Part shown: positions 35,209 to 43,542 of the stretch, one piece after another | How positions within the stretch are numbered: the first letter of the stretch is position 1 | Layout of the letters: the number at the start of each line of letters is the position of its first letter | NCBI RefSeq assembly: GCF_003660455.1 | Contig: NZ_QZVR01000001.1 | Span: 186,001-250,000, forward strand | Origin: Nocardioides ferulae | GTDB taxonomy: Bacteria > Actinomycetota > Actinomycetes > Propionibacteriales > Nocardioidaceae | Reading direction: 5' to 3' | Length of the DNA: 64,000 bases | Made by a program: the position numbers and the translations under genes | Notes under the pieces: generated by a model | Database searches by the model: none | Seen by the model: only the letters and a program-made list of their open reading frames with translations | Told to the model about the DNA's origin: nothing

Positions 35209-36567
35209 ATGCGGATTGCACTGCTGTCCTACCGCAGCAAGCCACACTGCGGGGGGCAAGGGATCTACATCCGCCACCTCAGCAGGGAGCTGACCAACCT
35301 CGGCCACAGCGTCGAGGTGTTCTCCGGCCAGCCCTATCCCGAGCTCGACGAAGGCGTGGCGCTCACCAAGGTGCCGAGCCTCGACCTCTACCGCGAGCCC
35401 GACCCGTTCCGGGTGCCCAAGCCGCGCGAGTTCCGCGACCGCATCGACGTCGAGGAGTTCGCCACCATGTGCGTCGGCGGCTTCCCCGAGCCGAAGACGT
35501 TCAGCAGCCGCGTCGCCCGCCTGCTCAAGGACCGCGTCGACGACTTCGACATCGTCCACGACAACCAGGTGCTCGGCTACGGCATGCTCGACATCGAGAA
35601 GGCCGGGCTGCCGCTGATCACCACGCTGCACCACCCGATCACCTTCGACCGCCGCATCGACATGAAGTCGACCCGCAACCCGTGGCGCAAGCTCACGCTC
35701 AGCCGCTGGTACGGCTTCCTGCGGATGCAGGGCAAGGTCGCCCGCCAGGCTCGCAAGATCCTCACCCCGTCGGAGACCTCACGGCGCGACATCGCCAAGG
35801 ACTTCGGGGTCGACCCGGCGCGCATGCAGGTCATCCTGCTCGGCGTCGACGACGCGTTCGTGCCGCCCACCAAGCCGCGCGTGCCGGGGCGCATCCTGGC
35901 CATGGCCAGCGCCGACGCTCCGCTGAAGGGCATCTCGACGCTGCTCGAGGCGTTCGCCAAGCTGCGCACCGAGCGCGACCTCGAGCTGGTGCTGGTCACC
36001 AAGCCCCAGGCCGGCGGGCGCACCGAGAAGCTGATCGACAAGCTCGGCATCAACGACCACGTGCGGTTCGTCCACGGCGTCAGCGACGCCGAGCTGGTCG
36101 AGTTGATGGGCTCGGCCGAGATCGCCTGCGTCCCCTCGCTCTACGAGGGGTTCTCGCTGCCCACCGCCGAGCTGATGGCCTGCGCGACGCCCCTGGTCGT
36201 CTCGCGCGCCGGGGCCATCCCCGAGGTGGTCGGTCCCGACGGGCTGTGCGCCGACATGGTCACCCCCGGCGACGTCGGCGAGCTGCAGCGGGCCATCGCC
36301 GCGCTGCTCGACGACCCCGAGCGCCGAGGCCGGATGGGGCGTGACGGCCGCCGCCGGGTCGAGGAGATGTTCAGCTGGCGCGCCGTCGCCGCGACCACCG
36401 CCGCGGCGTACGAAGAGGTCATCGTCGACTACCGCCGCGAGCGCGGGCTGCCGATCGACGACCTCGAGAACCTGCTGCCCACGCCGCGCCAGCCGGCCCC
36501 GCGTGGCGGCCCGGACGAATCCCTGGACAACGACCCCCTGGACGACGAGGAGAGGGCCACGTGCTGA
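35209..36567 (+). CDS. GT4-type glycosyltransferase
   Basis: A 452-residue GT-B enzyme without membrane helices. The N-terminal domain begins RIALLSYRSKPHCGGQGIYI, the glycine-rich acceptor-side loop; the C-terminal domain holds the nucleotide-sugar site VPSLYEGFSLPTAELMA with the E-x7-E motif. An acidic, Pro-rich tail of about 40 residues follows. GAGAGGG lies before the ATG. Its last bases overlap the start of a methyltransferase gene, which in turn overlaps a terpenoid-cyclase-fold gene. The three probably act on one glycolipid or glycoconjugate; donor and acceptor are unknown. No KstR site is positioned for it. Confidence 0.85.
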   Translation: MRIALLSYRSKPHCGGQGIYIRHLSRELTNLGHSVEVFSGQPYPELDEGVALTKVPSLDLYREPDPFRVPKPREFRDRIDVEEFATMCVGGFPEPKTFSSRVARLLKDRVDDFDIVHDNQVLGYGMLDIEKAGLPLITTLHHPITFDRRIDMKSTRNPWRKLTLSRWYGFLRMQGKVARQARKILTPSETSRRDIAKDFGVDPARMQVILLGVDDAFVPPTKPRVPGRILAMASADAPLKGISTLLEAFAKLRTERDLELVLVTKPQAGGRTEKLIDKLGINDHVRFVHGVSDAELVELMGSAEIACVPSLYEGFSLPTAELMACATPLVVSRAGAIPEVVGPDGLCADMVTPGDVGELQRAIAALLDDPERRGRMGRDGRRRVEEMFSWRAVAATTAAAYEEVIVDYRRERGLPIDDLENLLPTPRQPAPRGGPDESLDNDPLDDEERATC

Positions 36568-37313
36568 CCGTTGACTTCGACCGGCTCGGGCTGCGGCCCG
36601 GCGAGCGGGTGCTCGACATGGGCGCCGGCGGCGGACGACACGCCTTCGAGATGTACCGCCGCGGCGCCGACGTGGTCGCCTTCGACATGGACGCCGACGA
36701 GCTGGCGGGCGTGCTGGAGATCTTCGGCGCGATGAAGGAGAACGGCGAGGTGCCCGACGGCGCGAACGCCGACATCAAGCAGGGCGACGCCCTCCAGTTG
36801 CCGTTCGCCGACGACGAGTTCGACCGGATCGTCGCCGCCGAGGTGCTCGAGCACATCCACGACGACGTCCGCGCCATCACCGAGCTGGTGCGCGTGCTGC
36901 GCCCCGGCGGCACGCTGGCGATCTCGGTGCCCCGCTGGCTGCCCGAGGTCATCAACTGGAAGCTCTCGGCCGACTACCACAACGCCGAGGGCGGGCACAT
37001 CCGCATCTACACCGACCACGAGCTCATCGACAAGGTCACCAAGGCGGGCCGGTTCAACAACGGCCTCCCTGGTGAGGCGATGGTCTTCGAGGGCAAGGAC
37101 TACGCCCACGGCCTGCACGCGCCGTACTGGTGGATCAAGTGCGCCGTGGGGGTCACCAACGACGACCACCCGGCGGCCCGCGCCTACCACAAGCTGCTGG
37201 TCTGGGAGATCATGAAGCAGCCCAAGGCCCTGCAGTACGCCGCGAAGGTGCTCGACCCGCTGATCGGCAAGAGCATGGTGCTCTACTTCCGCAAGCCGGA
37301 AGCCCACGCATGA
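36561..37313 (+). CDS. class I SAM-dependent methyltransferase
   Basis: A 250-residue methyltransferase. Motif I is VLDMGAGGGRHAFEM, motif II AFDMDADEL, and QGDALQLPFADDEFDRIVAAEVLEHI gives the post-I and motif III regions typical of the UbiE/COQ5-like class. The GTG start overlaps the end of the glycosyltransferase gene and the stop overlaps the next start by ATGA, so it is the middle of a tightly coupled three-gene unit. The C-terminal 70 residues, beyond the core fold, may shape acceptor binding. The acceptor is unknown. Confidence 0.85.
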   Translation: MLTVDFDRLGLRPGERVLDMGAGGGRHAFEMYRRGADVVAFDMDADELAGVLEIFGAMKENGEVPDGANADIKQGDALQLPFADDEFDRIVAAEVLEHIHDDVRAITELVRVLRPGGTLAISVPRWLPEVINWKLSADYHNAEGGHIRIYTDHELIDKVTKAGRFNNGLPGEAMVFEGKDYAHGLHAPYWWIKCAVGVTNDDHPAARAYHKLLVWEIMKQPKALQYAAKVLDPLIGKSMVLYFRKPEAHA

Positions 37314-38425
37314 GCCTGCCGCACGTCGACGGCGTCCTGAGCGCCGCCGAGATCGCCGAGACCGCGGCGTCGATCAAGGCCATGCAGGAGCCGTGCGGCG
37401 CCGTGCCGTGGACCACCGGCGAACACGTCGACATCTGGAACCACGTCGAGGCCGCCATGGCGATGCTCGTCGGCGGCGAGGTCGAGGCTGCCGAGGCGGC
37501 GTACGCCTGGGTGCCGACCATGCAGCGTCCCGACGGCTCCTGGCCGATGAAGATCGTCGCGGGCCAGGTCGACGACCCCCGCGGCGAGGTCAACATGTCG
37601 GCCTACTTCGCCGTCGGGGTGTGGCACCACTGGCTGGTGCGCAACGACATCGGGTTCGTGCGGCAGCACTGGCCCTCGGTGCGCGCCGGGCTCGACTGGG
37701 TGGTCAGCCAGCAGCTGCCGTTCGGGGGCATCAACTGGACCCCCACCGAGGACGGCGCGCTGCTCGCCGGGTCCTCGAGCATCTACCAGTCGCTGCGAGC
37801 CGGCGTCGCGCTCGCCGAGCTGATGGACGACCCGCAGCCCGAGTGGGAGCTCGCCGGCGGCCGGCTCGGCCACGCGGTGCGCGAGCACCGCGACCTGTTC
37901 CTCGACAAGGCCACCTACTCGATGGACTGGTACTACCCGGTACTCGGCGGAGCGGTCCGCGGGCCGGCCGGCGTCGAGCTGCTCGAGAGCAAGTGGGACC
38001 ACTTCGTGCGCCCCGGCCTGGGCATCCTCTGCGTCGACACGAACCCGTGGGTCACCGGTGCGGAGACCTGCGAGCTCGCGATGGCACTCGACGCGCTCGG
38101 CGACCACCGGCGCGCCCGGCAGCTGCTCGCCGACATGCAGCACCTCCGTGACGAGGGCGGCAAGTACTGGACCGGATGGGTCTACGAGCTCACCCCCGAG
38201 CAGGAAGAGGAGTACGCCGCCCAGGGCGGGGTGAACTGGCCGCCGGAGTGGACGACCTACACCGCGGCCGCGGTCGTGCTCGCCGTCGACGCGCTGGGGG
38301 AGACCTACGGTCACGCCACCCCGGGCTCGGGGATCATGCGCGGCACCTCGCTGGCGCCGCACTTCGCCGAGCTCGCGCTCGAGTGCGGCTGCCCCTCGGC
38401 CGAGACCGTCAGCGCCGCTCGCTGA
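37310..38425 (+). CDS. terpenoid-cyclase/prenyltransferase-fold protein
   Basis: A 371-residue all-helical protein. One QW motif is clear (MQRPDGSWPMK, QxxDGSW) and further W-rich helices (GVWHHWLVRND, QHWPSVRAGLDWV, FGGINWTPTEDGALL) suggest an alpha/alpha toroid. The acidic DxDD of squalene-hopene cyclases is not visible, so it may not cyclise a terpene; sugar-polymer lyases and epimerases share this fold. It follows the methyltransferase by ATGA overlap and its end overlaps by 17 bases with the convergent heme-binding-type gene. Confidence 0.6.
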   Translation: MSLPHVDGVLSAAEIAETAASIKAMQEPCGAVPWTTGEHVDIWNHVEAAMAMLVGGEVEAAEAAYAWVPTMQRPDGSWPMKIVAGQVDDPRGEVNMSAYFAVGVWHHWLVRNDIGFVRQHWPSVRAGLDWVVSQQLPFGGINWTPTEDGALLAGSSSIYQSLRAGVALAELMDDPQPEWELAGGRLGHAVREHRDLFLDKATYSMDWYYPVLGGAVRGPAGVELLESKWDHFVRPGLGILCVDTNPWVTGAETCELAMALDALGDHRRARQLLADMQHLRDEGGKYWTGWVYELTPEQEEEYAAQGGVNWPPEWTTYTAAAVVLAVDALGETYGHATPGSGIMRGTSLAPHFAELALECGCPSAETVSAAR

Positions 38426-38881
38426 GGAAGGCCTCGAGCACCTCGACGACGAGGCGGTGGTCGTCGAGCTGCGGGAGGCCCGACACAGCGATCGTGCCGA
38501 CGCAGCCGGTGTCGCGCACCAGCACCGGGAACGCGCCGCCGTGTGCGGCGTACCGGCTCGGGTCGAGGCGGGCGTCGGCGTCGAACGACTTGCCGTCGAC
38601 GCGGAACTCCTCGCCCACTCGCAGCGAGGAGCGGCCGTAGCGGTCGACGACGGCGCACTTGCGCTCCAGCCATCCGTCGTTGTCCGCCGAGGCCCCCGGC
38701 AGCGCGGCGTGAAAGAGCCGCTGGCCGTTGCGGCGTACCGAGATCGCCACCGGCAGCCCGGCGGCGAGCGCCGCGTCGCGCAGGGCGACGCCGACCGCCC
38801 AGGCGGTCTGCTCGTCGAAGCTGTCGAAGACCAGGCGCTGCTCCTGGGCGGCCAGCTCGTCGAGCAGCTCTCGCGACGTCA

Positions 38882-38882
<1 letters not shown>
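38409..38882 (-). CDS. HbpS/UPF0303-like heme-degrading-domain protein
   Basis: A 157-residue protein. The order LVFDSFDEQTAWAVGVALRDAALAAGLPVAISV, RLFHAALPG, DNDGWLERKCAVVDRYGRSS and GGAFPVLVRDTGCVGTIAVSGLPQ fits the UPF0303 group of the GlcG/HbpS fold, where some members bind heme. No signal peptide is present. Its ATG overlaps by one base the stop of the methyltransferase gene upstream (TGATG), so the two form an operon. Heme binding is by family only. Confidence 0.7.
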
Positions 38883-39619
<737 letters not shown>

Positions 39620-39647
39620 CTAGTCCCCCCGCGCATCAGGCTAGGAT

Positions 39648-39661
39648 TGGAACACGTTCTA
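39648..39661. promoter_or_regulatory. KstR-like operator before fadE34
   Basis: TGGAACACGTTCTA fits TnnAACnnGTTnnA at all fixed positions. Its last two bases start TAGTTC (39660-39665), a weak -10 candidate; GGGAAGG and the fadE34 ATG follow at 39681. The divergent methyltransferase gene starts 38 bases away and could also be affected. Confidence 0.8.
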
Positions 39662-39680
39662 GTTCACGGGAAGGTCGGGC

Positions 39681-41822
39681 ATGTCGATCGGGATCTCCGA
39701 GGAGCACGTGGAGCTGGCCGCGAGCCTACGCAAGTGGGCGGCGGCCGCCGCCGGCGCCGCAGCCGCCCGCGATGCCGAGAACGACCCCGAGACGGGGTTC
39801 GGCCAGGTGTGGAAGGGGGTCGTCGAGATGGGGCTGCCCGGCATCGGCCTCCCCGAGGCGGTCGGTGGCGGTGGCGGCTCAGTGCTCGACGTGGCCGTCG
39901 CCCTCGAGGCCTGCGCCCACGAGCTGCTGCCCGGCCCGCTGCTCGGGGTCACCGTCGCTGGAGCTCTGCTGGGCGAGACCCCCGGCCTCGGCGAGCGGAT
40001 CACCGCCGGCGCCCACCTCGCGATCGGCCCGTCGCCGACCCTGCGCCTCGACGGCGACCGACTCGTCGGCACCGTCGAGATCGTGTGGGACGCTCCCGCA
40101 GCCGAGCTGCTGCTGCTCGGCGCGACCGGCGAGCAGGGCGAGCGGTGGTTCGTGCTCCCCGGCGACGCAGCGATCACCACGCCCCACCCGGTGCGCGACC
40201 TGACCCGGCGGACCGGCTCGGTCCGGGTCGACCTGCCGATCGCCGACACCGTCGCCGTGCCGCACCTCGACGCGGAGCTGCTGCACCGCACCATGGTCAC
40301 CTTCGCCGCTGCCGAGGCCGCGGGTGTCGCCCGCTGGTGCCTGCAGACCGCCGTCGACTACGCGAAGGTGCGCGAGCAGTTCGGCCGCAAGATCGGGTCG
40401 TTCCAGGCGGTCAAGCACCTGTGTGCCGAGATGCTCGAGACGGCCGAGGCCGTCACCGCGGCGGCCTTCGACGTCGCGAACGCGGCGTTCGGTGTCGACG
40501 ACGGTGGCGACGACCAGTGGGCGTTCGCCGCCGACGTCGCCCAGGTGACCGCGCTGGACGGCGCGGTCGAGGTCGCCAAGTCCTGCATCCAGGTCCTCGG
40601 TGGCATCGGGTTCACCTTCGAGCACGACGCCCACCTCTACCTGCGCCGGGCGATGACACTGCGCGGGCTGCTCGGAGACGGCGACGAGGCCGCGCTGCGG
40701 CTCGCGGGGCGCGCCGCCGACGGCGTACGGCGCCGGGTCGAGGTCGACCTCGAGGGCCGCGACGAGGCGGTACGCGGCGAGGTGCGGGCGAGTGTCGAGC
40801 GGATCGCGGCGCTGCCCGAGGACCAGCGGCGCGCGGCGCTGGTGGACGCCGGCTACCTCACCCCCCACTGGCCCACGCCCTACGGCTTGTCGGCCGACCC
40901 GGTGCAGCAGCTGGTCATCGACCAGGAGCTGGCCCGGGCGTCGGTCACGCGGCCCGACCTGGTCATCGCCGGATGGGCGCTGCCGACGATCCTCGAGCAC
41001 GGCACGCCCGAGCAGCAGGAGCGCTTCGTGCGGCCCTCCCTGCTCGGCGAGCTGGTGTGGTGCCAGCTGTTCTCCGAGCCCGGCTCGGGCTCCGACCTGG
41101 CCTCCCTGCGCACTCGCGCGGAGCGGGTCGAGGGCGGCTGGCGGCTGACCGGGCAGAAGGTGTGGACCTCGGTCGCCGATCGCGCCGACTGGGCGATCTG
41201 CCTGGCCCGCACCGACGCCGACGCGCCGCAGCACCGCGGCATCAGCTACTTCCTCGTCGACATGCGCAGCGAGGGCATCGACGTGCGCCCGCTGCGCGAG
41301 ATCACCGGCGAGGCGCTGTTCAACGAGGTGTTCCTCGACGAGGTGTTCGTGCCCGACGACTGCCTGGTGGGCGGGCTGAACGAGGGGTGGAAGCTGGCCC
41401 GCACCACGCTCGCGAACGAACGGGTCGCGATGGCCACCAGCCGGCTCGACAAGAGCACCGAGCGGGCGGTCTCGCTCGCTGCCCGTGGCGGGCTGAGCGA
41501 CGCGCAGCTGGTGCGGGTGGGCCGGGCCGTGGCGCTCTCGACCGTGTGCACGCTGCTCGGCGTGCGCACCACCCTCCGCTCCCTGGCTGGCCGGGGACCG
41601 GGCGCGGAGTCGAGCGTCGCCAAGCTGCTCGGCGTACGCAACCGCCAGGACGGCTCCGAGTTGGTGGTGCGGCTGCTCGAGGAGCGGCTGGTGGCCGACG
41701 GGGACGAGGTGCGCGAGGCGGTGTGGGAGATGCTCAACACCCGTTGCCTCTCGATCGCCGGTGGCACCACCCAGGTGCTGCGCAACGTCGCGGGAGAGCG
41801 GATCCTCGGCCTCCCGCGTTAG
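39681..41822 (+). CDS. fadE34: two-domain acyl-CoA dehydrogenase FadE34 (ChsE3-like)
   Basis: A 713-residue protein made of two acyl-CoA dehydrogenase folds in tandem (about residues 1-345 and 365-713). Diagnostic stretches include GVARWCLQTAVDYAKVREQFG, GSFQAVKHLCAEML, CIQVLGGIGFTFEHDAHLYLRRA and, in the second half, LFSEPGSGSDLASLRT, GQKVWTS and NTRCLSIAGGTTQV. Length and layout match M. tuberculosis FadE34 (711 residues), which dehydrogenates a 24-carbon steroid-oyl-CoA in side-chain beta-oxidation. GGGAAGG precedes the ATG and a KstR-like site lies 20 bases upstream. The array of 32-bp repeats starts 11 bases after the stop. Confidence 0.9.
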   Translation: MSIGISEEHVELAASLRKWAAAAAGAAAARDAENDPETGFGQVWKGVVEMGLPGIGLPEAVGGGGGSVLDVAVALEACAHELLPGPLLGVTVAGALLGETPGLGERITAGAHLAIGPSPTLRLDGDRLVGTVEIVWDAPAAELLLLGATGEQGERWFVLPGDAAITTPHPVRDLTRRTGSVRVDLPIADTVAVPHLDAELLHRTMVTFAAAEAAGVARWCLQTAVDYAKVREQFGRKIGSFQAVKHLCAEMLETAEAVTAAAFDVANAAFGVDDGGDDQWAFAADVAQVTALDGAVEVAKSCIQVLGGIGFTFEHDAHLYLRRAMTLRGLLGDGDEAALRLAGRAADGVRRRVEVDLEGRDEAVRGEVRASVERIAALPEDQRRAALVDAGYLTPHWPTPYGLSADPVQQLVIDQELARASVTRPDLVIAGWALPTILEHGTPEQQERFVRPSLLGELVWCQLFSEPGSGSDLASLRTRAERVEGGWRLTGQKVWTSVADRADWAICLARTDADAPQHRGISYFLVDMRSEGIDVRPLREITGEALFNEVFLDEVFVPDDCLVGGLNEGWKLARTTLANERVAMATSRLDKSTERAVSLAARGGLSDAQLVRVGRAVALSTVCTLLGVRTTLRSLAGRGPGAESSVAKLLGVRNRQDGSELVVRLLEERLVADGDEVREAVWEMLNTRCLSIAGGTTQVLRNVAGERILGLPR

Positions 41823-41832
41823 CGCCGACCCG

Positions 41833-42109
41833 CCGTTCGTGGTGGGTGGTGGGGCGGTGACCTGCCGTTCGTGGTGGGTGGTGGGGCGGTGACCTGCCGT
41901 CCGTGGTGGGCAGGGGCCCCGGCGCTCCGGATCAGCGGTTCCCGAGCATGGCCAACCACGAGTGACGGCTCAGCGGGGATCGGCCAACCACGAGTGACGG
42001 GTCAGCTGGGATGGGCCAACCACGAGTGACGGGTCAGCGGGGATGGGCCAACCACGAGTGACAGGTCAGCGGGGATGGACCAACCACGAGTGACAGGTCA
42101 GCGGGGACG
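41833..42109. repeat. array of 32-bp repeats in two opposite orientations
   Basis: Three units starting at 41833, 41865 and 41897 (first words CCGTTCGTGGTGGG) and five units starting at 41950, 41982, 42014, 42046 and 42078 (first words GGCCAACCACGAGTGACGGG) each repeat every 32 bases without spacers. The second set looks like the first in reverse complement: CAGGTCACCG and CCACCACGAA in one correspond to CGGGTCAGCG and CAACCACGAG in the other. The array fills the 290 bases between the convergent ends of fadE34 and the esterase gene. No coding sequence is visible here. Confidence 0.9.
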
Positions 42110-42112
42110 CGA

Positions 42113-43354
42113 TCAGCCGCGGCCGTGCTCGCGGCGCCAGCCGTTCCAGTGCCAGTGCAGGTAGCGGTCGATGGCGCGGACCACGTGGGAGCTGCGGATC
42201 GAGGGGAAGACATCGAAGGCGTGCTGGGCGCCGGGCAGTTCGGCGTACACGACGGTCGCCCCGCCCTGCTCGCGCAGCCGCTCGACGAAGAGCCGGGCCT
42301 GCTCGACCGACACCAAACCGTCGTGGGTGCCGTGCAGCACGAAGAAGTCCGGTGCCTCCTTGGTGACCCGCAGCAGGGGAGAGGCGGCCTCGAAGACCTC
42401 GGGCGCGTCCTCCCAGCGCTGCCGCACGATGCGGGGCGCGAGGAACTTGTCGCGCATCAGCTCGGCGCTGCGCAGGCCGGTGCACCCGGCGAAGTCGTAG
42501 ACGCCGTAGTGGGGCACCGCGACCTGGACGCTGGTGTCGACGTCCTCGAAGCCGGGCTGGTACGCCGGGTCGTTCGGCGTGACCGCGGCGAGCGCGGTCA
42601 GGTGCCCGCCGGCGGAGCCGCCGGTGATCGCGATGTAGTCGGGGTCCCCGCCGTGCTCGGCGATGTGCTCGCGGATCCAGGCGATCGCCCGCTTGACGTC
42701 GACGATCTGGGCCGGGAACGGGTCCCGCGGTGCCAGGCGGTAGTTGATCGCCACGCACACCCAGCCCTTGGCGGCCATGTGCTGCATCAAGGGGATGCCC
42801 TGCTGGTCCTTGTTGCCGATCGTCCACCCTCCGCCGTGCACCTGGAGCAGCACCGGGGCGCCGCTGACCTCGCGGCCGGCGGGCCGGTAGACGTCGAGCA
42901 GGCCGCGCCGGCCGTGCTCGGGGGCGTAGGGGAGGTTGCGCAGCACCTCGACCTCGTCGGTGCGCATCCGGAACGGGTAGACCAGCTTGCGCCACGGCAC
43001 GGCGAGGTCGGCGGGGGTGGGCTTCGCGTCGAGCTGCTCGACGTAGTCGTAGCCGATGCCCTCGACCAGGGCGTCCTCGGCCTGCTGCTGCACCTGGCGG
43101 GCCAGGTGGATGAGGTAGCCGAGGCCGGCCGCGCTGGCCGCGGCGACCGCCAGGCCCCGGCGCTGGCGACGCGCGCCTCCGCGGGCCACCTGCACGGCTG
43201 CGTCGGCCGCGGTGATCCCGAGCAGCTGCGGCGCGAGCTCGCTGGTCAGCCAGCCCGGGAAGAACGTGGCCAGGCCGCCGCGGAAGCCCGGCACCGGACG
43301 GATCGCGTTGGCGGTGAGTGCGGCGGTCACGAGCTGGCGGCGCAGGAACGACAT
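42113..43354 (-). CDS. Hsl-type alpha/beta hydrolase (esterase/lipase)
   Basis: A 413-residue enzyme of the hormone-sensitive lipase family. The oxyanion-hole motif HGGGW and the nucleophile elbow TGGSAGGHL are present, with the later Asp in HGTHDGLV and His in GAQHAFD. An N-terminal extension of about 130 residues carries one or two hydrophobic helices (VTAALTANAIRPVPGF, GLAVAAASAAGLGYLI), so it may be membrane attached, as in LipC/LipN-like proteins. TAGAAT seven bases before the ATG at 43354 suggests a leaderless transcript with the KstR-like site over the -10. A short-chain or steroid ester is a reasonable but unproven substrate. Confidence 0.8.
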   Translation of the reverse strand: MSFLRRQLVTAALTANAIRPVPGFRGGLATFFPGWLTSELAPQLLGITAADAAVQVARGGARRQRRGLAVAAASAAGLGYLIHLARQVQQQAEDALVEGIGYDYVEQLDAKPTPADLAVPWRKLVYPFRMRTDEVEVLRNLPYAPEHGRRGLLDVYRPAGREVSGAPVLLQVHGGGWTIGNKDQQGIPLMQHMAAKGWVCVAINYRLAPRDPFPAQIVDVKRAIAWIREHIAEHGGDPDYIAITGGSAGGHLTALAAVTPNDPAYQPGFEDVDTSVQVAVPHYGVYDFAGCTGLRSAELMRDKFLAPRIVRQRWEDAPEVFEAASPLLRVTKEAPDFFVLHGTHDGLVSVEQARLFVERLREQGGATVVYAELPGAQHAFDVFPSIRSSHVVRAIDRYLHWHWNGWRREHGRG

Positions 43355-43367
43355 GGAACGCATTCTA
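43354..43367. promoter_or_regulatory. KstR-like site overlapping the esterase promoter
   Basis: Read on the minus strand this is TAGAATGCGTTCCA, one mismatch (AAT for AAC) from TnnAACnnGTTnnA. The mismatch creates TAGAAT, a good -10 hexamer seven bases before the ATG, so operator and promoter share bases and the transcript is probably leaderless. Confidence 0.6.
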
Positions 43368-43418
43368 GTTAACTCGGGCTGCGCCCGGCCGGGGCTCCGT
43401 CCGGCGGAGGGGGAGCGC

Positions 43419-43469
43419 ACCGAGCCCGTCACCGGTTCCCCGCCTTTCGCGGCGCCCTCGGGGTGACCG
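43419..43469. repeat. hairpin-forming repeat, third family member
   Basis: The segment beginning CCGAGCCCGTCACCGGTTCC and ending GGGGTGACCG resembles the 61-bp units at 59618 and 63490. CGCC (43441-43444) pairs with GGCG (43451-43454), and flanking bases add GGTTCCC/GGGG.GACC. It lies between the divergent esterase and acyltransferase promoters, so it is not a terminator here. Confidence 0.55.
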
Positions 43470-43509
43470 CGCTCACACGAAGCGTCGTACGCTGTGCCTC
43501 GTTGGAAGG

Positions 43510-43523
43510 TGGAACCTGTTTCA
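43510..43523. promoter_or_regulatory. KstR-like operator before the WS/DGAT gene
   Basis: TGGAACCTGTTTCA fits TnnAACnnGTTnnA at every fixed position. TACGCT at 43488-43493 could be the -10, placing the operator just past the transcription start; the GTG start follows at 43543. Confidence 0.75.
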
Positions 43524-43542
43524 CTTCCGGGAGGTCAAGGCC

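Noticed and set aside
37310..38425. Squalene-hopene cyclase
   Set aside because: Only one QW motif and no DxDD; length of 371 is about half of a true cyclase.
41833..42109. CRISPR array
   Set aside because: The units are back to back every 32 bases with no variable spacers, and the two halves face opposite ways. No cas genes are near.
43212..43466. Plus-strand small gene across the esterase start
   Set aside because: It overlaps the esterase N-terminus and the divergent promoters and has no ribosome site or family pattern.
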